64,000 bases of DNA from NCBI GenBank assembly GCA_036556425.1, contig DATBJJ010000031.1, positions 1-64,000 on the forward strand, in the 5' to 3' direction. Below the pieces are notes generated by a model. The model did not search any database. It saw nothing but the letters and a program-made list of their open reading frames with translations, and was not told the DNA's origin. Source of the DNA: DATBJJ01 sp036556425. Lineage in GTDB: Bacteria > Acidobacteriota > Vicinamibacteria > Vicinamibacterales > 2-12-FULL-66-21. The translations under genes and the position numbers were made by a program. The first letter of the stretch is position 1. Each line of letters begins with the position of its first letter. Positions 32,970 to 42,331 of this stretch are shown in pieces.

Positions 32970-35780
32970 ATGACTCCGCATTCGACACGGTGCCACGCCG
33001 TCCTGACGCTTGCCGGCGCGCTGCTGGTCTGCGCGCCGGCGGGCGCTTCCGATCGATTCGCGGACTGCGATCGCGCGCTCTCGAACGACGCGCGCGCTCG
33101 CGCGTCGGCGGAGTGTTTCTTCAAGACCGCGGAGGCCGCCGGCGATCTCGACGCCGGCGAGGCGCGGCTGCAGCGCGCGCGATCCGGGAATCCCGGATCG
33201 CCATGGCTGACGTTCTATCTCGCGGAAACGAGGGCGAGCCGGCAACCGGCGACGGCGCTCGAGTTCTTTCGCGCGTCAGTGCAGGAGTTCCGAGCCGCTC
33301 GCGATCCGCACGGCGAGGTCGAGGCTCGCGTCCGGTTGGGATGGGCCTCGTTTGTCTCCGGCCGCGCCGACGAGGCGTGGCGGCAGGTGAGCGAGTCGCT
33401 GTCGGCGGCGTCGGCGAGCGGCGATCCGGCCCTCGTCGCGCGCGCGAAGCTCTGGGAGGTCTGGCTGATCACGAGCACGGGGGAGCGGCTCGAACGCGGC
33501 CAGCGGCTCTTGAACGAAGTGTGGCAGGCCGTGGTTCCCGACGGCCCGTATTCGCTGCAGCGGCAGACGCTCTTCGGGCTCGGAAACATCGAGTTCTCGC
33601 TCGGTCAGTACTCGCAAGCGATCGTGCACTTCCAGCGCGCCGAATCGCTCGCGCGGCAGCATGACGACGGGCAGGCCCGCGTGTCCGCGCGGTACAACGT
33701 CCTGAGCGCCAGGCGCAGGCAGATGGAGCAGCTCCCCGAGCGCGATCGTGTGCCAGAGTTCACGCGCGAGGCTCGCGAGCTCGTCGACATGGCGGAGGCC
33801 GTCGGCGCCCAGAGGCATCGCGCATTCGCGCATCGGACGCTCGGCGACATGCTGGCCGCGTCGCCCGACACGGCGCCGGAGGCGCGCGCGCAGTACGAAG
33901 AGGCGCTGCGCTACGCGCGTGCGAGCTCCGATCGCACCGAGATCGGACTGGCGCTCTGGGCGCTCGGCCGAATTCTGATCGATGTCGATCCCGGGGCGTC
34001 GCGCCGCCTGATCGGCGAGGCGCTCGCGCTCGCGGCGACGTCCGGCAACCGGCCCGACGCCGCAGCGGCGTGGCGCCAGCAGATGCGACTCGGCTGGACC
34101 ACGCTTCCGTTCGACGGCGCCGTGGCGCAGTCGATGCAGGCGCTCGACGCGATCGAGACGCTGCGCGCGCTGCAGGATCAGGATCTCGCGAGCACCGCGG
34201 TGTTCTCCACCTGGATGGCGGACTACTACTGGCTGATCGGCGCGCTGCTCGAGCGGCGAGATCAGGATCCACGCGGCGTGGCGCTCGCGTTCGAGGTCGC
34301 CGAACGGATGCGCGCGCGCGGCCTGCTCGACGCGTTGATCGTCCGTTCCGATCGCCGTCGATCCGACGGCGCGTCCGAGAGAGCCGCCCGCCGCGACGCG
34401 ATCCTTCGAGAGATCGCCCGCACGCAGACGAAGCTGCTCGCGCTCGGCGCGGACGATCCCGAGCGCGCGCTCGCCGAGCATGCGCTGGAACGCCTGGAGC
34501 GCGACGAGGAGGCCGAGCGCGATCCGCGGCGGCCCGGCGCGATCCCGCGCGCGTCGATCGAGCAGGTGCAGCGGGCGCTGGCTGCCGACGAGGCGCTCTT
34601 GTCGTACACCATCGGCCTCGATCAGAATCTCTACGGCCGTTCGGCTGGCGGAAGCTGGCTGACGATCGTCACGCGCGATCGCGTGCGCGTGATCACGCTG
34701 CCCGATCGCGCGGTGCTGCACCCGGTCGTGTCCGTCGCCATTGGCGCGCTCGATCGCCCGCACGCGGCAAGCGGACGCATGGCCGTTCGGCTCTACGATC
34801 TGCTCCTCTCGGAGGCGATTGCGAGCCTGAGCTCCGGCATCTCGCGACTGGTCGTCGTCGCCGACGGACCGCTGCACGAGGTCCCGTTTCCGCGGCTGAC
34901 GCGCGATCCCGCCGCGGCGCCGATCGGGTCGCGCTATCAGATCGCATCCGTGCCGTCGGCCACGCTCTGGCTGCGGTGGAAGCAGTCGCGCCGAGAATCG
35001 ACGCCCGGCGCGCTCGTGTTCGCGGATCCGCAACCGCCGGACGCATGGGGCCGCGAGGCGCCGGCCGTCGAGCGAAGTTGGTGGCCGTCCACCATGAAGC
35101 TGGGGCGCCTGCCGCACTCACGCGGAGAGGGCAGCGCGATTGTCGCGCGCATCGGCGGACGGCTGCTCGTCGGCGCCGAAGCGACGGAAGCCGCGCTGCG
35201 GTCATCCGATTTCAGTCGCTTCGCGATCCTGCATCTCGCCGCGCACTCGGTGATCGACGACGCGCATCCCGAGCGATCCGCGGTCGTCCTCGCGCCCGGC
35301 GATGCGTCGAACGACGGTCTGCTGCAGGCGCGCGAGATCGCGGATCTTCCGCTGGCCGGGCACTTGATCGTTCTGTCCGCGTGCGAGAGCGGCACCGGCG
35401 CGGTCGTCGGCGGCGAAGGCGTCATGGGGTTGTCGCGCGCGTTCTTCCAGGCCGGCGCCTCCGCGGTCGTCGGCACGTTGTGGGCGATTCGCGACGATCA
35501 CGCGGCGGCGTTCTTCGCGCTCTTCTATGACGGTGTCGGGAGAGGACTGAGCGCCGGAGAGGCGCTGCTCGAGGCGCGCCGGCGCGCGGCGCGTGGCGGG
35601 CTGCCGCCGCACGTCTGGTCGAGCGTGGTGCTCATCGGGGACGATACGTTCACGCTCGGGATGGTGCCGACGGGATCGCGCGAGCCCGGGATGCGGCCCG
35701 CGCTCGCGATGCTGTCGATGATCTGCGTGCTGTTGGCGTCGTGCGTCTGGGCGGATCGCAGACGCGCGCGCGGCGGCTGA
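32970..35780 (+). CDS. Exported TPR-CHAT cysteine protease, membrane-anchored at its C-terminus
   Basis: The 936-residue protein has a signal peptide (residues 1-27), a TPR-type helical array (about 60-560; LFGLGNIEFSLGQYSQAIVH, YNVLSARRRQMEQ) and a C-terminal CHAT domain (about 620-890). HLAAH (His755/His759) and LSACESG (Cys805) supply the caspase-like His-Cys dyad. RAFFQAGASAVVGTLWAIRD and AGEALLEARRRA are CHAT hallmarks. A last hydrophobic segment (about 908-926) and an Arg-rich tail would anchor it with the protease outside the cytoplasm. It ends the sigma/anti-sigma operon. CHAT enzymes are regulated proteases; here the anti-sigma periplasmic domain is a candidate substrate (inference). 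Confidence 0.85.
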   Translation: MTPHSTRCHAVLTLAGALLVCAPAGASDRFADCDRALSNDARARASAECFFKTAEAAGDLDAGEARLQRARSGNPGSPWLTFYLAETRASRQPATALEFFRASVQEFRAARDPHGEVEARVRLGWASFVSGRADEAWRQVSESLSAASASGDPALVARAKLWEVWLITSTGERLERGQRLLNEVWQAVVPDGPYSLQRQTLFGLGNIEFSLGQYSQAIVHFQRAESLARQHDDGQARVSARYNVLSARRRQMEQLPERDRVPEFTREARELVDMAEAVGAQRHRAFAHRTLGDMLAASPDTAPEARAQYEEALRYARASSDRTEIGLALWALGRILIDVDPGASRRLIGEALALAATSGNRPDAAAAWRQQMRLGWTTLPFDGAVAQSMQALDAIETLRALQDQDLASTAVFSTWMADYYWLIGALLERRDQDPRGVALAFEVAERMRARGLLDALIVRSDRRRSDGASERAARRDAILREIARTQTKLLALGADDPERALAEHALERLERDEEAERDPRRPGAIPRASIEQVQRALAADEALLSYTIGLDQNLYGRSAGGSWLTIVTRDRVRVITLPDRAVLHPVVSVAIGALDRPHAASGRMAVRLYDLLLSEAIASLSSGISRLVVVADGPLHEVPFPRLTRDPAAAPIGSRYQIASVPSATLWLRWKQSRRESTPGALVFADPQPPDAWGREAPAVERSWWPSTMKLGRLPHSRGEGSAIVARIGGRLLVGAEATEAALRSSDFSRFAILHLAAHSVIDDAHPERSAVVLAPGDASNDGLLQAREIADLPLAGHLIVLSACESGTGAVVGGEGVMGLSRAFFQAGASAVVGTLWAIRDDHAAAFFALFYDGVGRGLSAGEALLEARRRAARGGLPPHVWSSVVLIGDDTFTLGMVPTGSREPGMRPALAMLSMICVLLASCVWADRRRARGG

Positions 35781-35789
35781 CGCCGCGTC

Positions 35790-37160
35790 CTACTTGCCGT
35801 TCGCCATCGCGCCGAGGAACTCGGCGTTGTTCTTCGTCTTCCCCATCTTCGAGAGCAGGAGCTCCATCGCTTCGACGGGCGAAAGCGGCGTGAGGACCTT
35901 GCGCAGTACCCACACGCGGTTGAGATCCTCGCGGACGATCAGCAATTCCTCCTTGCGCGTGCCGCTCTTCTGGATGTCGATCGCGGGGAACACGCGGCGG
36001 TCGGCGAGCTTGCGATCGAGGTGGATCTCCATGTTGCCCGTGCCCTTGAACTCTTCGAAGATCACTTCGTCCATCCGCGATCCCGTGTCGATGAGCGCGG
36101 TGGCGACGATCGTGAGCGATCCGCCCGCCTCGATGTTGCGCGCCGCGCCGAAGAACCGCTTCGGCCGCTGCAGCGCGTTGCTGTCGACGCCGCCCGACAG
36201 GACCTTGCCGGACGCCGGCACGATCGTGTTGTAGGCGCGCGCGAGCCGCGTGATCGAGTCGAGCAGGATCACGACGTCCTTCTTGTGCTCGACGAGCCGC
36301 TTCGCCTTCTCGATCACCATCTCCGCGACCTGCACGTGCCGCGTCGCGGGCTCGTCGAACGTCGACGAGATCACCTCGCCCTTGACGGATCGCTGCATGT
36401 CGGTGACCTCCTCCGGCCGCTCGTCGATGAGCAGCACGATCAGGTAGATCTCCGGATGGTTCGTCGTGATGCTGTTCGCGATGTTCTGCAGCAGCATCGT
36501 CTTGCCCGTTCGCGGCGGCGCGACGATCAGACCGCGCTGGCCCTTGCCGATCGGCACCATCAGATCCATCACGCGCGCCGACAAGTTGTCCGAGGCGGCC
36601 TCGAGCTTCACGCGCTCCTGCGGGTAGAGCGGCGTGAGATTCTCGAAGAAGATCTTCTCGCGCACGCGATCCGGCGGCTCGAAGTTCACCGCTTCGACCT
36701 TGATCAGCGCGAAGTACCGCTCGCCGTCCTTCGGCGGACGGATCTGGCCCGACACCGTGTCGCCGGTGTGCAGATCGAATTTGCGGATCTGCGACGGCGA
36801 GACGTAGATGTCGTCCGGTCCGGGCAGGTAGTTGTAGTCGGGGGCGCGCAGAAAGCCGAAGCCGTCGGGCAGCGTCTCGAGGACGCCTTCCGAGAAGAGC
36901 AGGCCGCTCTTCTCGGCGCGCGAGCGGAGGATCTCGAAGATCAGCTCCTGCTTGCGCATGCCGCCGGCGCCCGGCACGTCGAGCTGCTTGGCGATCTTCG
37001 TCAGCTCCGTCACGCTCATGTCTTTCAGCGTGCTGAGCTCGACCGCCGGCGCCTCGGCCGTGGCCGTCGCCGTTCCTTTTTGTTCGTTCTGTCGATCGGC
37101 GGGCTTGTCCGTCTTCTCGGTCACGCCGCGGTTCTGGCCAGTCTTGCTATCGTTCTCCAC
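35790..37160 (-). CDS. rho: Transcription termination factor Rho
   Basis: A 456-residue Rho: a ~40-residue Lys/Thr/Ala-rich N-terminal extension, a Rho N-terminal helical domain (LKDMSVTELTKIAKQLDVPG), the cold-shock-like RNA-binding domain (GFGFLRAPDYNYLPGPDDIY), and a RecA-type ATPase with Walker A (APPRTGKT) and DSITRLARAYN. The length is a little above the usual ~420 owing to the extension. It starts with GTG 37160, 40 bases inside the 3' end of engB, so the two are likely coupled. It terminates transcripts in the cytoplasm. Confidence 0.96.
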   Translation of the reverse strand: MENDSKTGQNRGVTEKTDKPADRQNEQKGTATATAEAPAVELSTLKDMSVTELTKIAKQLDVPGAGGMRKQELIFEILRSRAEKSGLLFSEGVLETLPDGFGFLRAPDYNYLPGPDDIYVSPSQIRKFDLHTGDTVSGQIRPPKDGERYFALIKVEAVNFEPPDRVREKIFFENLTPLYPQERVKLEAASDNLSARVMDLMVPIGKGQRGLIVAPPRTGKTMLLQNIANSITTNHPEIYLIVLLIDERPEEVTDMQRSVKGEVISSTFDEPATRHVQVAEMVIEKAKRLVEHKKDVVILLDSITRLARAYNTIVPASGKVLSGGVDSNALQRPKRFFGAARNIEAGGSLTIVATALIDTGSRMDEVIFEEFKGTGNMEIHLDRKLADRRVFPAIDIQKSGTRKEELLIVREDLNRVWVLRKVLTPLSPVEAMELLLSKMGKTKNNAEFLGAMANGK

Positions 37161-37759
37161 AGTTCATCCAATCCTTCGCCGCTCTCCGCCGATACCGGCA
37201 GGGCGGGCATGTCGTACACCGTTTCCAGAGTTTTCAGGTTCTTCGCTCGCTCCGCGCGCGACAGCTTGTCGATCTTCGTCGCGACGACGTGATAGAGCAC
37301 GTTCAATTCGTCCAGCCACTCGGCCGCCTTGCGATCCGCATCGAGCTCGGGATGCCTCGAATCGACGAGGAGGAGCGCCTTGGGGTCAGACTCCACGGAC
37401 TTGGGGTCAGACCCCACGGATGGCGCGCCGCGGAAGTAGCTCTCGGCGACCCGCGCCAGCTCCTCACGCGACGACGATCCGCCTCTTGCGTAGCCGTAGC
37501 CAGGCAGATCGACGAGATACAGACCCCAATGGCCCGGTCCGCCCGGGCCGCCGTCGACGAGCACGCGGTAGAAGTTGACCAACCGGGTCTTACCGGGCGC
37601 GGCGCTCGTGCGCGCGATCGCCGAGCGGCAGAGCGCGTTGATCAGGCTCGACTTGCCGACGTTCGAGCGGCCCGCCAGCGCAATCCGCGGCAGCCCGTCG
37701 CGCGGCATGCCGTCCGCTCGCGCGGCGCTGGTGACGAAGTCGGCGTTCAGGACCTTCAA
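37121..37759 (-). CDS. engB: Ribosome biogenesis GTPase EngB (YihA/YsxC) with a repeat-encoded insertion
   Basis: The 212-residue GTPase has G1 GRSNVGKSSLIN, G3 DLPGYGYA and G4 TKIDKL, and the usual EngB length and order. It is needed for large-subunit assembly. Start is TTG 37759, 15 bases after lon. Between the segment VAESYFRGAP and ALLLVDSRH lie 14 extra residues (SVGSDPK-SVESDPK) encoded by two tandem 21-bp copies at 37379-37420 built around GGGGTCTGACCCC. Homologues go directly from the helix to the strand here. The reading frame is kept, so the protein is probably functional with an enlarged surface loop. Confidence 0.93.
   Translation of the reverse strand: MKVLNADFVTSAARADGMPRDGLPRIALAGRSNVGKSSLINALCRSAIARTSAAPGKTRLVNFYRVLVDGGPGGPGHWGLYLVDLPGYGYARGGSSSREELARVAESYFRGAPSVGSDPKSVESDPKALLLVDSRHPELDADRKAAEWLDELNVLYHVVATKIDKLSRAERAKNLKTLETVYDMPALPVSAESGEGLDELWRTIARLARTAA
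37379..37420. repeat. Two tandem 21-bp copies of the GGGGTCTGACCCC element inside engB
   Basis: The units 37379-37399 and 37400-37420 differ at one base. Each contains the word GGGGTC a GA(C/T)CCC read on the plus strand. The 42 bases are a multiple of three and insert 14 residues into EngB. A single copy of the same word ends the symporter gene at 20787-20799 in the same reading phase (GSDP). Confidence 0.85.
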
Positions 37760-37774
37760 ACGTATCCGACAGCG

Positions 37775-40165
37775 TCAGTGCGTAATCGTGTCGTCCGAGA
37801 TGGTGGGCTGGACTTCCACTTCGGCCGGAGCCGCGGCCGCCATGACGGGGAGCGGCGCCGTCAGCGCGACCTTCAATACTTCGTCCATCGTCTCGACCAT
37901 GTAGATGTCGAGCGTGTCGAGCACGGCCTTCGGAATGTCCGCCAGGTCCTTCTCGTTGTCCTTCGGCAGAATGATGCTCTTCAGTCCGGCGCGGTGCGCG
38001 GCGAGGACTTTTTCCTTCACGCCGCCGATGGGCAATACCTTGCCGCGGAGCGTGATCTCGCCGGTCATCGCTACGTCCTTGCGCGCGGGCACGCGTGAGA
38101 CCGCCGACACGAGCGCGGTCGCGAGCGTGATGCCGGCCGAGGGCCCGTCCTTCGGGATCGCGCCTTCCGGCACGTGCACGTGGACGTCCGTCTTACGATT
38201 GAAATCCTTCGGGATGCCGAACTCTTCCGACTTCGAGCGGACGTAGCTCATCGCCGCCTGCGCCGACTCCTGCATGACGTCGCCGAGCTTTCCGGTGAGC
38301 GTCAGGTGGCCCTTGCCCGGCATCAGCGTCGCTTCGGTCACGAGAATCTCGCCGCCGACTTCGGTCCACGCCAGGCCCGTCGCCACGCCGATCTCGTTGT
38401 TCTCTTCCATCAGCGTCGGACGGAAGCGCGGCACGCCGAGGTACTCGGTGACCTTCGAGGCGCTGATCTCCTCGCTGAACGCCTTGCCCTCGACCACGAC
38501 CTTGCGCGCGATCTTGCGGCAGATCGACGAAATCTCCCGCTCGAGGCTGCGCACGCCGGCCTCGCGCGTGTAGCGCTGGATGATCGTCTGAAACGCCTCG
38601 TCGAGGAAGGTCACGTTCGCCTTCGTGAGCCCCGCGCCTTCGATGGCCTTCGGCGCGAGGAACACCCGCGCGATCTCGACCTTCTCCTGCTCGGTGTAGC
38701 CGGCGAGCTGCAGCACCTCCATGCGGTCGCGCAACGCCTGCGGGATCGTGTGGAGGACGTTCGCCGTGCAGATGAACATGACGCTCGAGAGGTCGAACTC
38801 GACGTCGAGATAGTGATCGAGGAACGTGTTGTTCTGCTCCGGATCCAGGACCTCGAGGAGCGCCGCCGACGGGTCGCCCCGGAAGTCCATCGACATCTTG
38901 TCGACTTCGTCGAGCAGGAAGACCGGATTCTGCGTGCCGGCCTTCTTCATCATCTGGATGATCTGGCCGGGGAACGCGCCGATGTACGTCCGGCGATGGC
39001 CGCGGATTTCCGCCTCGTCGCGCACACCGCCGAGCGACAGGCGCACGAACTTCCGGTTCATCGCCCGTGCGATGGATTTCGCGAGCGACGTCTTGCCGAC
39101 TCCCGGAGGCCCGGAGAACGTCAGGATCGTCGCCTTCGGCTTCTTGATCAGCGCGCGGACGGCGAGGAACTCGAGGATGCGATCCTTGATCTTCTCGAGG
39201 CCGTAGTGATCTTCGTTCAGGATCACTTCCGCCTTCCTGAGATCCCGGCTCTCCTTCGTCTTCTTGTGCCAGGGGACCGCGATCAGCCAATCGAGGTAGT
39301 TGCGTGAGACGGTGGCTTCCGCCGACATCGGCGGCATCGCCTCGAGGCGCTTCAGCTCCTGGATCGCCTTCTCGGCGACCTCTTCCGGCATCTTCGCCTG
39401 CTCGATCTTCTTCTTCAGCTCGTCGATCTCGTTTCCCTTCTCGTCCTTGCGGCCCAGCTCCTTCTGGATCGCCTTCATCTTCTCGTTGAGGTAGTACTCC
39501 TTTTGCGCCTTCTCCATCTGCTTCTTCACGCGAGACTGGATGCGGCGATCGACCTGGAGCTTGTCGACCTCGGCCTCGAGGATGCCTGCGATGCGGTTCA
39601 ACCGCTCGACCGGGGAGATGATCTCGAGCAGATTCTGCTTCTCGTCCACGCCGACGAGGAGGTGCGCGGCAATCGTGTCCGCGAGCTTGCCGGGATCGTC
39701 CACGCGGACGGCGGCAATCATCGCGTCGTAGTGCAGGTTGTTCGAGAGCTTCACGTACTGCTCGAACAGCGACACGACACGCGTCATCGTCCCTTCGGCG
39801 TCGACGCCCGTTTCCTTGTGCTTCGCGATCACCTTGACGACGACGCGATAGAAGCCCTTGTCTTCCTTCCACTCGACGGCGCGCGCGCGCTCGATGCCTT
39901 CGACCAGCACTTTGATGTTGCCGTCCGGCAGCTTCAGGCTCTGGACGATGTTCGCCACGCAGCCCATGGTGAAGATGTCGGCCGGCTGCGGGTCGTCGAC
40001 CGCCGCGTCGTGCTGCGCCGCCAGGAAGATCCGCTTGTCCTTGACCAGCGCGTGCTCGAGCGCGCGCGTGGACGACGGCCGCCCGATCACGAACGGCATC
40101 ATCATGTGCGGGAAGACGACGACGTCGCGGAGCGGAACGATTGGGAGAGTTTCGTAGAGTTCCAT
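37775..40165 (-). CDS. lon: ATP-dependent Lon protease
   Basis: A 796-residue LonA: N-terminal substrate domain from MELYETLPIVPLRDVVVFPH, Walker A (GPPGVGKT), LLDEVDKM as Walker B, and the protease domain with the catalytic Ser in PKDGPSAG and Lys in GGVKEKVLAAHRAG. It degrades misfolded and regulatory proteins in the cytoplasm. The frame stays open 39 codons further upstream, but that part is made of the AGCTGGAAG repeat and is not homologous to Lon, so I start at ATG 40165. It is followed by engB after 15 bases and preceded by clpX. Confidence 0.96.
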   Translation of the reverse strand: MELYETLPIVPLRDVVVFPHMMMPFVIGRPSSTRALEHALVKDKRIFLAAQHDAAVDDPQPADIFTMGCVANIVQSLKLPDGNIKVLVEGIERARAVEWKEDKGFYRVVVKVIAKHKETGVDAEGTMTRVVSLFEQYVKLSNNLHYDAMIAAVRVDDPGKLADTIAAHLLVGVDEKQNLLEIISPVERLNRIAGILEAEVDKLQVDRRIQSRVKKQMEKAQKEYYLNEKMKAIQKELGRKDEKGNEIDELKKKIEQAKMPEEVAEKAIQELKRLEAMPPMSAEATVSRNYLDWLIAVPWHKKTKESRDLRKAEVILNEDHYGLEKIKDRILEFLAVRALIKKPKATILTFSGPPGVGKTSLAKSIARAMNRKFVRLSLGGVRDEAEIRGHRRTYIGAFPGQIIQMMKKAGTQNPVFLLDEVDKMSMDFRGDPSAALLEVLDPEQNNTFLDHYLDVEFDLSSVMFICTANVLHTIPQALRDRMEVLQLAGYTEQEKVEIARVFLAPKAIEGAGLTKANVTFLDEAFQTIIQRYTREAGVRSLEREISSICRKIARKVVVEGKAFSEEISASKVTEYLGVPRFRPTLMEENNEIGVATGLAWTEVGGEILVTEATLMPGKGHLTLTGKLGDVMQESAQAAMSYVRSKSEEFGIPKDFNRKTDVHVHVPEGAIPKDGPSAGITLATALVSAVSRVPARKDVAMTGEITLRGKVLPIGGVKEKVLAAHRAGLKSIILPKDNEKDLADIPKAVLDTLDIYMVETMDEVLKVALTAPLPVMAAAAPAEVEVQPTISDDTITH

Positions 40166-40173
40166 GGGTTGGA

Positions 40174-40264
40174 TAAGCTGCCAGCTACCAGCTTCCGGCT
40201 TCCAGCACGATGCGTCAAGCCTTTCTATCCAGAAAGGCTGGAAGCTGGCGGCTGGAAGCTGGAA
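40174..40264. repeat. AGCTGGAAG-word palindrome between clpX and lon
   Basis: The left arm (40181-40206) and right arm (40237-40262) are reverse complements at about 22 of 26 positions, built from the words CCAGCTTCCAGC/GCTGGAAGCTGG. The loop holds a perfect 9-bp stem, AGCCTTTCT atcc AGAAAGGCT (40218-40239). The block fills the gap between clpX and lon and could act as a terminator, attenuator or RNA-stability element. Confidence 0.7.
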
Positions 40265-40265
40265 A

Positions 40266-41516
<1,251 letters not shown>

Positions 41517-41594
41517 GAAGTGAACCCTGAAGCTTCCAGCTACCAGCTTCCAGTCAGCCCCCGGCGGGGAGCTGGCAGCTGGAAGCGGGAGGCT
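41517..41594. repeat. AGCTGGAAG-word palindrome between clpP and clpX
   Basis: The left arm GAAGCTTCCAGCTACCAGC (starting 41529) has an imperfect reverse complement in the right arm around 41570-41596 (GAGCTGGCAGCTGGAAGC, then GGAGGCTTC), with a G/C-rich loop. The words are those of the block at 40174-40264. It fills the whole gap between clpP and clpX. Confidence 0.65.
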
Positions 41595-42194
41595 TCACGC
41601 ACGTTTCCGGATGACATCATCAATAATACCGTATTCCTTGCCTTGGTCGGGGCCCATGATGTAGTCCCGCTCGGTGTCGTCCTGAATCCGCTTCAATGGC
41701 TGGCCGGTGTGATGGGCCAGAATCTGGTTCAGGCGCTCGCGTGTGCGCAGCAGCTCCTTGGCGTGAATATCGATATCGGTCGTCTGCCCGCCCAAGCCCT
41801 GGACCCACGGCTGGTGGATCAGGATGCGGGAATTCGGGAGCGAGTACCGCTTCCCCTTCGCCCCCGCCGCGAGCAGCACGGCCGCGACCGACGCGGCCTG
41901 GCCGATGCACGTCGTCGTCACGTCCGGCTTGACGAACTGCATCGTGTCGTAAATGGCCATCCCGGCGGTGACGACGCCGCCCGGGCTGTTGATGTAGAGG
42001 ATGATGTCGCGATCGGGATCTTCCGCTTCGAGGAACAGCATCTGCGCGATGACGAGATTGGCGACGTTGTCGTCGATCGGCGTCCCGATGAAGATGATGC
42101 TGTCCTTCAGGAGGCGCGAGAAGATGTCGTAAGCGCGCTCGCCGCGGTTGGTCTGCTCGACCACCATCGGAATCAATTGACTGTGTTCGGTCAT
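41595..42194 (-). CDS. clpP: ATP-dependent Clp protease proteolytic subunit ClpP
   Basis: A 199-residue ClpP: Ser102 in GQAASVAAVLLAAG, His127 in RILIHQPW, and the catalytic Asp in the DDTERD segment (about residues 172-177). VEQTNRGERAYDIFSRLL is the usual N-terminal processing region, and MGPDQGKEYGIID the end. It forms the barrel-shaped protease with ClpX. Order tig, clpP, clpX, lon is the common one in many bacteria. Confidence 0.96.
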   Translation of the reverse strand: MTEHSQLIPMVVEQTNRGERAYDIFSRLLKDSIIFIGTPIDDNVANLVIAQMLFLEAEDPDRDIILYINSPGGVVTAGMAIYDTMQFVKPDVTTTCIGQAASVAAVLLAAGAKGKRYSLPNSRILIHQPWVQGLGGQTTDIDIHAKELLRTRERLNQILAHHTGQPLKRIQDDTERDYIMGPDQGKEYGIIDDVIRKRA

Positions 42195-42331
42195 TTATAA
42201 GAACCCGAGCTCTCGGAGCTTCCGCTGATTGTCTGTGCTGGGGATGTGCGTGCTCGAGCGGGCAGGCGTCGTACTGTTCTCCCCAAGTGTACCACGTCCG
42301 CTGCCCAAACTCCTATATCGGGCGCTCTGCC

